Shown here piece after piece: positions 1-9,630 of a stretch of 43,488 nucleotides of DNA. Position 1 is the first letter of the stretch, and the number at the start of each line of letters is the position of its first letter. The notes under the pieces are model-generated. The model made no database searches, was not told the origin of the DNA, and was given only the letters and a program-made list of their open reading frames with translations. The position numbers and the translations under genes are program-made. The stretch is from Pelatocladus maniniholoensis HA4357-MV3 (GTDB taxonomy: Bacteria > Cyanobacteriota > Cyanobacteriia > Cyanobacteriales > Nostocaceae): contig JAHHHW010000117.1 in NCBI GenBank assembly GCA_019359115.1, positions 1 through 43,488 of the forward strand, read 5' to 3'.

Positions 1-313
1 CGTAATCATCTAAAAATACATCATTCGGCAAGAATTGAGCAACTTCAATTTCGGCGTAACCCCTCGCAATACTTGGCTAGTCTTGAGAGTATGCTCCTCT
101 AGCAAGTTTTACCGCTCTAGTTTTTTTCCGGTTGATCAATGCTGTCTATTTCTTTCATTTTTTCAAGAATAAGCTGGTGATGTCACCATAAAAACAATAC
201 TTTGCCAAGATAATTTTTCAAAAAAATATAACTCTTAATATTGGCAAACTGAGCTATCCTAAGATACCGTAGCTTTTGACAGTGATTCAGTGTCAGTTAT
301 CAGTGTGATAACC

Positions 314-341
314 GTTCCCTGTTTCCTATTTTCTGTTCCCT
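314..341. repeat. Degenerate heptanucleotide tandem repeat (STRR-like)
   Basis: Four head-to-tail 7-bp units (GTTCCCT, GTTTCCT, ATTTTCT, GTTCCCT) lie just upstream of the dnaE start. Short tandemly repeated heptamers are a hallmark of intergenic DNA in heterocystous cyanobacteria. The rest of the 1-356 stretch is AT-rich and shows no gene; it must hold the dnaE promoter, which I could not pinpoint. Confidence 0.5.
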
Positions 342-356
342 AAATAATAAACATAT

Positions 357-2990
357 ATGTCTTTTGTTCCGTTGCACATTCACAGTGACTACAGTCTGTT
401 GGATGGTGCTAGTCAAATACCAAATTTAGTAGATCGTGCTATCGATCTGGATATTAAAGCGATCGCTCTGACGGATCATGGTGTTATGTATGGTGCGATC
501 GAACTTATAAAAATTTGTCGCAACAAAAATATTAAGCCAATTATTGGCAATGAAATGTATATTATCAACGGCGATATTACTAAACAAGAACGCCGTCCTC
601 GCTATCATCAAATTGTTTTAGCAAAAAATACTAAAGGCTATAAAAATTTAGTTAAATTAACAACTATTTCTCATCTCCAAGGTGTACAAGGCAAAGGTAT
701 TTTTTCTCGTCCTTGTATTAGCAAAGAATTACTCAAAACATACCATGAAGATTTAATAGTTACTAGTGCCTGTTTGGGTGGAGAAATACCCCAAGCAATT
801 CTCGCTAGAAAACTAGATGCAGCCCGCCGAATTGCTCAATGGTATAAAGATGTATTTGGTGAAGATTATTATTTAGAAATTCAAGATCATGGTTCTCCCG
901 AAGACCGAATTGTCAATGTCGAAATTGTCAAAATTGGGCGGGAATTAGACATAAAAATTATTGCTACCAATGACTCTCATTATATTTCCTGTTATGACGT
1001 CGAAGCACACGACGCCTTATTGTGTATTCAAACAGGGAAATTAATAGTTGAAGATAACCGGATGCGTTATAGCGGTACAGAGTATTTAAAATCTGCTGAA
1101 GAGATGAAACAGCTATTTCGTGATCATTTACCGGATGATGTCATTGAAGAAGCGATCGCCAATACTGTAGAAGTAGCAGAGAAAATCGAACCATACAATA
1201 TTTTGGGTGAGCCTCGGATTCCCAATTATCCGATTCCCTCTGGTCATACTGCTGATACTTATGTTGAGGAAATTGCTTGGCAAGGACTATTACAAAAACT
1301 AAATCGAAAATCCCGCCACGAAATCGATTTAGCTTACAAAGAAAGGCTGGAATATGAATTAAAAATGATTCAGCAAATGGGTTTCTCCACCTATTTTTTA
1401 GTTGTGTGGGACTACATTAAATTTGCCAGAGATAATGATGTTCCAGTTGGTCCAGGTCGTGGTTCTGCCGCAGGTTCTTTGGTAGCCTATACTATGGGAA
1501 TTACCAATATAGATCCTGTACATCATGGCTTACTTTTTGAAAGATTTCTCAACCCAGAACGGAAATCTATGCCGGATATTGACACGGATTTCTGCATCTC
1601 TCAAAGAGATAAAGTCATAGAATATGTAACAGAAAAATATGGTACAGAAAGAGTTGCCCAAATTATCACTTTTAACCGTCTGACTTCCAAAGCAGTTTTA
1701 AAAGATGTCGCTAGAGTGTTAAATATTCCTTATGCAGAATCAGACAAAATGGCGAAATTGATTCCCGTTTCACGAGGAAAACCAGCCAAGTTGAAAGTGA
1801 TGATTTCTGATGACACTCCTGAACCAGAATTTAAAGCCAGATATGATAATGATCCAAGAGTCCGCCATTGGGTGGATATGGCAATTCGCATCGAAGGAAC
1901 TAACAAAACTTTCGGTGTTCATGCAGCAGGTGTAGTTATTTCTGCTGATCCATTAGATGAAATTGTGCCACTTCAGAAAAATAACGATGGTTCCGTAATT
2001 ACCCAGTATTTTATGGAAGATTTAGAATCACTGGGTTTGTTAAAAATGGATTTTCTGGGCTTGAAAAATCTGAGTATGATTCAGAAAACCATCGAATTAA
2101 TTGAAAGTAATCATGGATTTAAGATTGACCCCTATGTAATTACTGCTCAAGAAAGAAAAGCACAGAAAATATTAGCAAAAGGTGGAGAAGGTGCGAAACT
2201 TCCCCCAGATGTGAAAAAGACTTACGAATTATTAGAAGCAGGTGAATTAGAAGGAGTATTTCAGTTAGAATCTTCTGGAATGCGTCAGATAGTACGTGAT
2301 TTGAAGCCTTCTAATATAGAAGATATTTCGTCTATCTTGGCATTGTATCGACCAGGCCCATTAGATGCAGGGCTAATTCCGAAATTTATTAACCGCAAAC
2401 ACGGGCGGGAAAATATTGATTATGAACACACTATTTTAGAACCAATTTTAGATGAAACCTATGGAATTATGGTTTATCAAGAGCAAATTATGAAAATTGC
2501 TCAGGATATGGCTGGATATTCTTTAGGTCAAGCTGATTTGCTGCGTCGGGCGATGGGTAAAAAGAAAGTTTCCGAGATGCAGAAGCAGCGAGAAAAATTT
2601 ATGGATGGTGCAGCCAAAAATGGTGTTAAGCAACAAATTGCAGAAGCGTTATTTGAGCAAATGTTAAAGTTTGCCGAATATTGCTTGAGTTATGACACTG
2701 AAGTTTTGACTGTAGAATATGGATTTTTGCCAATCGGAGAAATAGTCGAAAAAAGAATTGAGTGTACTGTTTACACTGTTGATAGAAATGGTTATGTATA
2801 TACACAAGCGATCGCACAGTGGCATAATCGTGGTTATCAAGAAGTATTTGAATATACTTTAGAAGATGGTTCATTAATTCGAGCTACAAAAGATCATAAA
2901 TTTATGACTAATGAGGGGCAAATGTTACCAATTGATGAAATATTTGCCAGGGGATTAGATTTGCTACAAGTACAAAGATTACCAGAATAA
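357..2990 (+). CDS. dnaE: DNA polymerase III alpha subunit, N-terminal part, fused to split-intein N-half
   Basis: Catalytic subunit of the replicative polymerase. The N-terminus ([14 protein letters not shown]) begins the PHP domain; the polymerase core shows [10 protein letters not shown] and the acidic motif PDIDTD at residues 406-411 typical of C-family polymerases. The usual protein is about 1,150 residues; here the polymerase sequence stops after residue 775 and the last 102 residues (776-877, starting CLSYDTE) are an intein N-half. In Nostocales, alpha is rebuilt by protein trans-splicing with a second gene carrying Int-C and the polymerase C-terminus; that partner is not in this window. 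The ATG at 357 gives the expected N-terminus, though no strong ribosome binding site is visible. It stands alone on its strand. Confidence 0.97.
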   Translation: MSFVPLHIHSDYSLLDGASQIPNLVDRAIDLDIKAIALTDHGVMYGAIELIKICRNKNIKPIIGNEMYIINGDITKQERRPRYHQIVLAKNTKGYKNLVKLTTISHLQGVQGKGIFSRPCISKELLKTYHEDLIVTSACLGGEIPQAILARKLDAARRIAQWYKDVFGEDYYLEIQDHGSPEDRIVNVEIVKIGRELDIKIIATNDSHYISCYDVEAHDALLCIQTGKLIVEDNRMRYSGTEYLKSAEEMKQLFRDHLPDDVIEEAIANTVEVAEKIEPYNILGEPRIPNYPIPSGHTADTYVEEIAWQGLLQKLNRKSRHEIDLAYKERLEYELKMIQQMGFSTYFLVVWDYIKFARDNDVPVGPGRGSAAGSLVAYTMGITNIDPVHHGLLFERFLNPERKSMPDIDTDFCISQRDKVIEYVTEKYGTERVAQIITFNRLTSKAVLKDVARVLNIPYAESDKMAKLIPVSRGKPAKLKVMISDDTPEPEFKARYDNDPRVRHWVDMAIRIEGTNKTFGVHAAGVVISADPLDEIVPLQKNNDGSVITQYFMEDLESLGLLKMDFLGLKNLSMIQKTIELIESNHGFKIDPYVITAQERKAQKILAKGGEGAKLPPDVKKTYELLEAGELEGVFQLESSGMRQIVRDLKPSNIEDISSILALYRPGPLDAGLIPKFINRKHGRENIDYEHTILEPILDETYGIMVYQEQIMKIAQDMAGYSLGQADLLRRAMGKKKVSEMQKQREKFMDGAAKNGVKQQIAEALFEQMLKFAEYCLSYDTEVLTVEYGFLPIGEIVEKRIECTVYTVDRNGYVYTQAIAQWHNRGYQEVFEYTLEDGSLIRATKDHKFMTNEGQMLPIDEIFARGLDLLQVQRLPE
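2682..2987 (+). other. DnaE split intein, N-half (Int-N)
   Basis: Residues 776-877 of the dnaE product. It starts with the nucleophile Cys in AEY/CLSY, contains the block B segment [12 protein letters not shown] with the TxxH motif, and ends at a stop codon after RLPE. From memory it closely resembles the 102-residue Nostoc punctiforme Npu DnaE Int-N. Its function is trans-splicing with a separately encoded Int-C; no endonuclease domain is present. Confidence 0.95.
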
Positions 2991-3060
2991 TCGAATGAAG
3001 ATATTTCCAATTAAAAATCAACTGTTTACACACAAAGGATTTAATTACCCCAGATTTCCA

Positions 3061-3089
3061 GTGCGTTAGGACTAATATCCATAACGCAC
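3061..3089. repeat. Inverted repeat downstream of dnaE
   Basis: GTGCGTTA at 3061-3068 pairs perfectly with TAACGCAC at 3082-3089. Hairpins of the GTGCGTTA/TAACGCAC type are dispersed in cyanobacterial genomes. It lies between two convergent genes and may help end transcription from either side. Confidence 0.5.
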
Positions 3090-3100
3090 CTACCACATTT

Positions 3101-3135
3101 GATAACTGACAACTGACAACTGATAACTGATAACT
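3101..3135. repeat. STRR, five heptamers (GAYAACT)
   Basis: Five consecutive 7-bp units: GATAACT, GACAACT, GACAACT, GATAACT, GATAACT. It abuts the stop codon of the following minus-strand gene. This is a simple tandem repeat without spacers and so not a CRISPR. Confidence 0.8.
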
Positions 3136-3136
3136 G

Positions 3137-4471
3137 TTACAGTGTTTGAAAGCCTTTTGCTGATTTCTTTTGTCCCTTGGTTTTCGATTTAGATTTGTGG
3201 ACTTCTCCTAAAGCTTCTTGGAATAAATTATGTAAATGTATTGGTACGCTAGCGATCTCTGGTAATTCTGGCTCTAGAGGTTTATGATATTCTTGTAACA
3301 GTGTATCTAAGTCATTTTGTAATTTAAAGTCTGGACTTTGTAGAACTGTTTGCAATATTTTTTCTAATGAATTTGGATTTTCTGTCGCGAGGCGATACCA
3401 GATAAAAGCATTGATATCTTTACTTTCTAAATAGTGGCGAATTAGTTTTTCATATCCTTCAATACTCTGCCAATCTTCTGCTGCTAAAATCGTTTTGATT
3501 TTGGTGTACGTTGGTAAAAACATCTGTCCCCAACGGGGATGAGAAAAAGCTGTAACAGCTTCTGCTTTTTTGAGATCAGCAGGCAATTCTACTTTTGATG
3601 TTACCATTTTGGCTGTGGTAGTTTTGTTATTCAACAATTGCGATACTACTTTAGAATCAGCACCCATATCTTCGGCTGCGGCTTGGATTTCTTCTTCGTC
3701 AACTCCTGCTTCTTGGGCAATTTCTGCAAGTGATTTTGAGGAATCTATTCCTGCTGCGGCTAAACTTTTTTCGGTAGTGATTTCTTGGAGTTCAGTTATT
3801 TTTTTATTGAGTTGGTATCCTGGCATTGTTATTTCATCACTACCAAAAAACTCAATAAATTGTTGATGATATGTTAGCACTGATTGCCAAGCTTCTTCTA
3901 ACAAGTCAGGTGCATCACTATAAAGATGCTTTTTGTAATTTTCTTTAAAATTACCAATTGCTACTGCTAGTTTTGGTTTACCCAGTTTACCCATTTGTGT
4001 ATAAGGGCCAGAAAATGTCCAGTAGGATTCTGTGATAGGAGAAATGCGAGTGAGTAGAATTTCTCCTTCTTTTAAACGCGACATTTCCTGTTGGGTTTTA
4101 GCGTTGTTGAATTTAACAATATAGTTTTTGGCTGTTAGCCAGTTCATTAACTCAAAGCCATCATCTAAGATTTTAGCGATCGCAAATAACCCCATAAAAC
4201 TACGATGCCAACTATTCAGCAATTGGCGATCGCTTGGTGACAATTCTGAATGAGTTTGTATAAACAGATCTACTGGTGATTTATCCTCTAGTTTACCTTC
4301 GATAGCAAAGCTGTCTATTGTTAACTCTTGTTGGATTGTATCACCAGATCCACGACGTAACTGTGCTGCTGCATAAGTTTCCAGTGCTTCTGCCAGTTCA
4401 TCGTCTGCATCCAAGATAAAATCAATTAACGCTTGCTTGAGTTGGTGCGATCGCTCTAAGAGTGCATCCAC
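3137..4471 (-). CDS. Conserved cyanobacterial protein of unknown function
   Basis: A 444-residue protein that I do not recognise as a named family. It has no signal peptide or membrane segment and is charged throughout. A helical region around residues 220-290 is rich in Lys/Glu/Ala and includes EIAQEAGVDEEEIQAAAEDMG, which looks like a small helix-turn-helix or SAP-like helical hairpin. The C-terminus is strongly basic (KSKSKTKGQKKSAKG), suggesting contact with nucleic acid or another acidic partner. It is convergent with dnaE and has no operon partner; the start codon lies in a HIP1-rich 5' end. Length, codon use and an uninterrupted frame support a real gene; function is open. Confidence 0.8.
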   Translation of the reverse strand: MDALLERSHQLKQALIDFILDADDELAEALETYAAAQLRRGSGDTIQQELTIDSFAIEGKLEDKSPVDLFIQTHSELSPSDRQLLNSWHRSFMGLFAIAKILDDGFELMNWLTAKNYIVKFNNAKTQQEMSRLKEGEILLTRISPITESYWTFSGPYTQMGKLGKPKLAVAIGNFKENYKKHLYSDAPDLLEEAWQSVLTYHQQFIEFFGSDEITMPGYQLNKKITELQEITTEKSLAAAGIDSSKSLAEIAQEAGVDEEEIQAAAEDMGADSKVVSQLLNNKTTTAKMVTSKVELPADLKKAEAVTAFSHPRWGQMFLPTYTKIKTILAAEDWQSIEGYEKLIRHYLESKDINAFIWYRLATENPNSLEKILQTVLQSPDFKLQNDLDTLLQEYHKPLEPELPEIASVPIHLHNLFQEALGEVHKSKSKTKGQKKSAKGFQTL

Positions 4472-4674
4472 AGTTTCATCTCTCGGTTTTAACTTTTCGT
4501 AGATTATAAATTGCCGAAAGCCAGATGGATCTAAACTATTGGCTTAATTTCTCAAATTGCGAGGCTACTTGACATAAATTACTTATTATTTACAAATATT
4601 GTGATTTTTTTGGTTGAATTTTCATATTAAATTACGTATTATCGCTTAACTGCCAGTACAAAAAAGAGGAAAAC

Positions 4675-5577
4675 ATGAAACGATATCTGTATCTGGGATT
4701 TGCTAAACAATTTGTACTGATGGTGACTCCGATAGTAGCTAGTTCTGTTTTAGCAAGCTCACCCAGTCAGGCTGCTAGTCTAGCTTTTGCTCAAGAAGAG
4801 TTGAATTTTACCAACTTTAGTCAAGGTTTTGGCATCATTGACAGACAAAATCAAGCTAATACCAATGCCTCTACTTTTACTGATGATGCAACAGTATTAA
4901 CTATCAATAGACAAGTACAAACAGATTTCACATTTACTCCACCACAAGCTTATACTCAAGTAGGTTTGAGTCTTGCTAGTGGACAAGGCACAAGTTACTT
5001 TGGAACAGCAGATACTCTTGGGGGAATAGTCGGTAATTTTGACATAAATGCTGGTGAATCGTTTTCTTTTGATTTCACAGCTTATTTAAATTTGGGAACA
5101 TCAATAGATGATCCACCACAAGAAAATGCTAAAGCGATTGGAGATATTTCATTTTTATTATTTGATACGAGTGATATTGAGCGATCAAATATCTCTAATT
5201 TTGTAGCTGATATATTATCTGGAAATCAGATAATTAACAAAGATCCCTTAGATTACTTCTCACTCATTGGTAATATTAACACTGCTGGCAATGATGACTT
5301 TCTCACATATGAAAACAGTCAAAATGTTAGCCTAGTAAATAAATTAGATACATCTTTTACTGGAAATCAAGAAACAGCTACTGCTAGTATTAATGGTTAT
5401 TATAAACGCTCTTTTGAGAATAAAACAAATCTCACTTTAGTAGCAGTGAGAAAAAGCCAAGTCAAAGTTGCAGCACCTGAACCTTCAACTTATCTGGGTT
5501 CAATACTATTTTTTGGCTTAGGTGCAATTGCTCTGAAAGGAAAACGTAAGTTAAGTCAGCAAAATAAAGCTAACTAA
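4675..5577 (+). CDS. PEP-CTERM sorting-domain exported protein
   Basis: A 300-residue secreted or surface protein. Residues 1-34 form a signal peptide (basic start, hydrophobic core, then SPSQAAS). The body is Asn/Thr/Ser-rich and probably beta-rich. The C-terminus has the full PEP-CTERM signature from about residue 268: PEPSTYLGS, a hydrophobic segment, then the basic cluster KGKRK. Such proteins are processed by exosortase-type enzymes and are often linked to exopolysaccharide export, although no exosortase is visible here. A purine-rich AAAGAGGAAA precedes the ATG. The central domain is not recognised, so the role beyond export is unknown. Confidence 0.88.
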   Translation: MKRYLYLGFAKQFVLMVTPIVASSVLASSPSQAASLAFAQEELNFTNFSQGFGIIDRQNQANTNASTFTDDATVLTINRQVQTDFTFTPPQAYTQVGLSLASGQGTSYFGTADTLGGIVGNFDINAGESFSFDFTAYLNLGTSIDDPPQENAKAIGDISFLLFDTSDIERSNISNFVADILSGNQIINKDPLDYFSLIGNINTAGNDDFLTYENSQNVSLVNKLDTSFTGNQETATASINGYYKRSFENKTNLTLVAVRKSQVKVAAPEPSTYLGSILFFGLGAIALKGKRKLSQQNKAN

Positions 5578-5681
5578 CTAGTACATTGGGCGCGTAAATA
5601 ACAGACCGTTTAAAACAGCCCAAAAGCCTGAAAAAAAAGACTTGTCTACCTTGTTTTCCTTGTCCCCCTTCCCTTGTTTCC

Positions 5682-8432
5682 TTATCTTTGCAATACATAT
5701 TTAATCGTGTCCAATAATTCCTCAAGAGTATAGGGTTTCAGTAAAAATTCTGCTACATTGATACCATTAGCTTCTAACAGTTGACGGTTAGATGCAAGTC
5801 CACTGACGGCAATAATCTTAACAGAAGGATTCATTTGTTGCAGAACGCGAATAGCACTTAACCCATCTATCCACGGCATTTGAATATCCATCAATACAAG
5901 ACGAATTTCATTTTGATGTTGAGCGTAGAGTGAAAACGCCTCAACGCCATCACGAGCAATCAGAGTTGTATAGTTGTAGTCTTCGAGTGAGGTTTTAGTA
6001 ATCTCTAGAATGGATGCTTCATCATCCACAATCAGAATTAATTCGCCATTACCTTTTGGCTTTTGCGAGTGATCATCTTCCTGTGTTACGGCTTGTTCAC
6101 TAGTTGGCAAAAACACCTTAAATCGGCTCCCTTTACCCACTTGGCTATACAAGTTTATAAAACCATCGTGGTTTTTAATGATACCAATAACCGTGGAAAG
6201 TCCTAATCCTGTCCCTTTACCTGGCTCTTTGGTTGTGAAAAAGGGTTCAAAAATTCGCTCCGATAACTCTTTTGGTATACCGCATCCTGTATCTGATACG
6301 GTAATTACTACGTAGTTACCTATTTTTGCCTCCAGATTCATCCTGGCATAGTTTTGATCAACGAAGAAGTTTTCAGCAGAAATAGTGATAGTACCTCCTT
6401 GGGGCATGGCATCACGAGCATTTACACATAAGTTCATCAACACCTGATGTATTTGGGTGGAATCTGCCAAAACTGTAGAAAGAGATTGTGGTATTTTGGT
6501 GCAAATTTCAATTGATTTGGGAAATGTGCTTTTGACAATCCGCTCAAGTTCTTTGATTAGGTGTTTTATTTGTAGAGGAACCCGCTTACCTTCTGCTCCC
6601 CGTGCAAAAGACAAAATTTGCTTAACTAGTTCAGCACCACGTTTTGAGTTATCTTCTAATATTTTCAGTAGTTGGCGATTTTTATCATCTAGATTGGGAA
6701 GTTTCAGTGGTAGCAGTTGAGCAACTGTCAGAATCGGCGACAGGATATTATTCATGTCATGGGCTATACCACTTGCTAGGGTACCGAGGCTCTCTAGGCG
6801 TTGCGCCTGATAAAATTGAACTTCAAGTTGCTTTTTCTCAGTAATATCAGAGTTAACGGTGAGAATAAATTTTGGTTGTTCGGTGTAATCTTGCACTAGT
6901 GTCCAACGGCTTTGGACAATGACTTTTTTACCATCTTTTGTAGTATGTTCTAATTCACCTTGCCATTTACCCTGATCCATCAAAGTCTTCATGGCTGATC
7001 CAACTTGAGGGAAACTCTCTTCAGAAAAAAGCTCATTCGCTTTTTTACCCAGTACTTCTGCACTTTGCCAACCGTAAAGACGTTCAGCGCCTTGGTTCCA
7101 GAAGAAAATATTGTGTTGTAAATCGCGAACAAAAATGGCATCCGATGCGACATCAAGCAAAGCAGCTTGTTCACGAATTTTCTGTTCTGCTTGTTTGCGT
7201 AGACGCGCAGCGACTTGCCGTAAGGCATCGCTAATATCAGTGTTAACAGCCGTAATGATCCAGCAATCTTTAACTTGATCACGACGAGAGGTATAAGTGC
7301 TGGCAATCCAGCGTATAGAACCATCCTGATGACAAAATCGATACTCTATTTTAGTCGAGCCTTCAGCAAAGAAATACTCAAAAAGTGGTATAATAACTGT
7401 TTTTCTATCTTCTGGTAGCACCCGCGACATCCAGAGGTGTTTGTCTGCCATAAATTCTTGGGGAGTGTAGCCGTAGATGGTTTCACAGCCTGTAGAAAAA
7501 TATTCATACTCCCAATCGCGATTAGCAAAAACCCGAAAACTAATAATGGCAGCGATCGCACTGTTGATAATATGGCTGAGTTTGGTTTGTGCTTGTTCAA
7601 GTTCAGCAGTTCGTTGCGATACCCGTCTTTCTAATTGGTCATGAGCAACTTGCAATCGCTGTTCTATTTGCTTGCGATCGCTGATGTCTTGAACAACGCA
7701 AATAAAATATTTTGGCTCACCAGAGGGTTTACGGACTAGGGAAACAGTCAAATTAATCCAAATCAGAGTTTTATCTTTACGGATATAACGTTTTTCAATT
7801 GAGTAAGTTTGGATTTCCCCAGTCAACAAAAGGCGAATATACTCTAAATCAGAATTGAGATCATTGGGGTGTGTTAAGTCTTGAAAAGTTAGCCGATTTA
7901 GTTCTTCATGGGTGTAACCCACAATACTACAAAGTTTCTGGTTAACCAGCAACCACTGTCCATCTATTCCTACGTGAGCGATACCAACTGCTGCTTGGTT
8001 GAATGTAGCTCGAAAAAATCCTTCACTCTCCTCTAGTTGTCCAACTAGGCTAGTTTTTTCTAATACATTTTGAATAGTGAGACTGAGACTGACTGTTGTT
8101 GTATGGCTTTTAACTAAATAGTCAGCAGCACCTTTTTTCATCGCTTGTACTGCTATTTGTTCATTTCCCTGACCCGTTAACATAATCACTGGAAGGTTTG
8201 TTTGACCCAACTGAGTATTCAAATGTGTTAAAAACTCTAATCCGTCCATGTCTGGCAGCAGATAATCGAGTAAAATCACATCAGGAAATTGCTGCTGACA
8301 CAATTGAAGTCCTTCTTCCCCAGTCTGGGCTTCTAAAATATTGTATGTGTGTTGCTTGTCTTGCAATAGGTAGCGACGGTAGATTGCTCGGTCTTCTAGA
8401 CAGTCGTCAACAAGCAAAATTTTTCTTGTCAT
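5682..8432 (-). CDS. Hybrid sensor histidine kinase, REC-PAS-PAS-PAS-HisKA-HATPase-REC
   Basis: About 916 residues from the ATG at 8432 (MTRKILLVDD); an in-frame ATG seven codons upstream is less like receiver domains. Order: N-terminal receiver (VDD, phosphoacceptor in LLDYLLPDMDG, about residue 56); three PAS/PAC units, two ending in QDISDRKQ and NSDITEKK; DHp helix with H-box ASGIAHDMNNIL; ATPase with N-box NLCVNARDAM, G1 DTGCGIP and G2 GKGTGLGLS; C-terminal receiver with VDDE and LMDIQMPWIDG. There is no membrane segment, so it is a cytosolic phosphorelay kinase that both receives and sends phosphate. The signal is unknown. No response regulator or phosphotransfer gene is adjacent. Confidence 0.95.
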   Translation of the reverse strand: MTRKILLVDDCLEDRAIYRRYLLQDKQHTYNILEAQTGEEGLQLCQQQFPDVILLDYLLPDMDGLEFLTHLNTQLGQTNLPVIMLTGQGNEQIAVQAMKKGAADYLVKSHTTTVSLSLTIQNVLEKTSLVGQLEESEGFFRATFNQAAVGIAHVGIDGQWLLVNQKLCSIVGYTHEELNRLTFQDLTHPNDLNSDLEYIRLLLTGEIQTYSIEKRYIRKDKTLIWINLTVSLVRKPSGEPKYFICVVQDISDRKQIEQRLQVAHDQLERRVSQRTAELEQAQTKLSHIINSAIAAIISFRVFANRDWEYEYFSTGCETIYGYTPQEFMADKHLWMSRVLPEDRKTVIIPLFEYFFAEGSTKIEYRFCHQDGSIRWIASTYTSRRDQVKDCWIITAVNTDISDALRQVAARLRKQAEQKIREQAALLDVASDAIFVRDLQHNIFFWNQGAERLYGWQSAEVLGKKANELFSEESFPQVGSAMKTLMDQGKWQGELEHTTKDGKKVIVQSRWTLVQDYTEQPKFILTVNSDITEKKQLEVQFYQAQRLESLGTLASGIAHDMNNILSPILTVAQLLPLKLPNLDDKNRQLLKILEDNSKRGAELVKQILSFARGAEGKRVPLQIKHLIKELERIVKSTFPKSIEICTKIPQSLSTVLADSTQIHQVLMNLCVNARDAMPQGGTITISAENFFVDQNYARMNLEAKIGNYVVITVSDTGCGIPKELSERIFEPFFTTKEPGKGTGLGLSTVIGIIKNHDGFINLYSQVGKGSRFKVFLPTSEQAVTQEDDHSQKPKGNGELILIVDDEASILEITKTSLEDYNYTTLIARDGVEAFSLYAQHQNEIRLVLMDIQMPWIDGLSAIRVLQQMNPSVKIIAVSGLASNRQLLEANGINVAEFLLKPYTLEELLDTIKYVLQR

Positions 8433-8662
8433 TTCAGTCACGGACCTCAACAATTTCGCTCTGCTTTACATAGTTTTTTGCCTTTTTTAAACTACCTGGA
8501 AAACTGCGCTTACAGTTTACATACTTCAATATGATTTACATAAGTTTATTTAGCTTTAAGCAGCCATAAAAGGTAATAACTCCAACTTTTGGCAAAAAGA
8601 TTGGGCAATGATAGCTTCTCATCGCAAAATTATTGACACTGGAAGCGTTAAAATATTAAGAA

Positions 8663-9562
8663 ATGTTAAATAATGCTCCCACTATACTCATGCAATGCAT
8701 TGTTAATCGCCGCGCTCAGTTCTCGGCCAGTCATCGCTATTGGTTGTCAGAATTGAGTGAAGCTGAGAATTTAAAGAAATTTGGTGCTTGCTCTGGCTTT
8801 CCGGGACATGGACACAATTATGTCTTATTTGTCTCCCTGATTGGGGAATTAGATCAATATGGCATGGTGCTGAACTTGTCTGATGTCAAACATGTGATTA
8901 GGCAAGAAGTAACTAACCAACTAGATTTTTCCTATCTCAACGATGTGTGGGCAGAATTTCAGCAAATTCTGCCTACTACAGAAAATATTGCAAGGGTGAT
9001 TTGGCAGAAGCTAGCACCTCATTTACCTCTAGTCCGTGTGCAGCTATTTGAAAATCCTGAACTTTGGGCAGACTATATGGGAAACGGAATGGAAGCTTAT
9101 CTCAGTGTCAGTACTCACTTTAGCGCTGCTCACAGGTTAGCGCATCGAGATCTTAGCGAACAAGATAACTTTGAGATTTATGGTAAATGTGCTCGTCCCA
9201 ACGGTCACGGACACAACTATCATTTAGAAGTGACAGTGCAAGGGGAAATAGATCCACGCACTGGCATGATTGTGGATTTAGGTGCTTTGAATCAAGTCAT
9301 AGAAGACTATGTGGTTGAGCCATTTGATCACACCTTCTTGAACAAAGATATTCCCTATTTTTCAGAAATTGTGCCTACTGCTGAAAATATTGCACTTCAC
9401 ATCAGTAATTTATTGCGATCGCCTATTCAGAAATTGGGAGCCAAACTTTATAAAATCAAATTAATTGAAAGTCCGAATAATTCTTGTGAAATTTACTGCA
9501 CACAAACAGAATCCAACACTGTCAATATTGCAGAAAATCAGCCAGTTTTAGCGCATATTTAG
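8663..9562 (+). CDS. Tandem-domain 6-pyruvoyl-tetrahydropterin synthase / QueD family protein
   Basis: 299 residues containing two complete PTPS folds in one chain; a single-domain family member is about 120-150 residues. Each half has the zinc histidines (SASHR...HGHNY and SAAHR...HGHNY) and a cysteine six residues before HGH (CSGFPGHGH; CARPNGHGH), the spacing of true eukaryote-type PTPS rather than the QueD pattern CxxxHGH. The C-terminal Glu (LFENP; LIESP) is also present in both. The likely reaction is conversion of dihydroneopterin triphosphate to 6-pyruvoyltetrahydropterin, feeding cyanobacterial pterin glycosides; a 7-deazaguanine role cannot be excluded. ATG at 8663 or 8690 could start it. 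It stands alone on its strand. Confidence 0.9.
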   Translation: MLNNAPTILMQCIVNRRAQFSASHRYWLSELSEAENLKKFGACSGFPGHGHNYVLFVSLIGELDQYGMVLNLSDVKHVIRQEVTNQLDFSYLNDVWAEFQQILPTTENIARVIWQKLAPHLPLVRVQLFENPELWADYMGNGMEAYLSVSTHFSAAHRLAHRDLSEQDNFEIYGKCARPNGHGHNYHLEVTVQGEIDPRTGMIVDLGALNQVIEDYVVEPFDHTFLNKDIPYFSEIVPTAENIALHISNLLRSPIQKLGAKLYKIKLIESPNNSCEIYCTQTESNTVNIAENQPVLAHI

Positions 9563-9572
9563 CTTAATCTAG

Positions 9573-9630
9573 GTTCGTAGTAAGGACTTTAATCCTTAAA
9601 TATATAAGCGCTAAAGCGCCTACTACGAAC
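9573..9630. repeat. Dispersed 58-bp palindromic element
   Basis: Outer arms GTTCGTAGTA (9573-9582) and TACTACGAAC (9621-9630) pair perfectly and enclose two smaller hairpins, AAGGACTTTAATCCTT and GCGCTAAAGCGC, so the RNA would form a cloverleaf-like fold. Elements of this form recur in Nostocales genomes. It sits between two convergent genes and overlaps the 3' end of the minus-strand gene, providing its last 13 codons and stop. Confidence 0.85.

Noticed and set aside
3101-3135. Possible CRISPR array
   Set aside because: Repeats are only 7 bp and directly adjacent with no spacers; they are STRR heptamers, as are those at 314-341, 16787-16829, 33103-33130 and 33144-33178.
6989-7324. Second minus-strand frame within the hybrid kinase
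   Set aside because: Out-of-frame shadow of the kinase coding region; the kinase frame has full-length conserved motifs.
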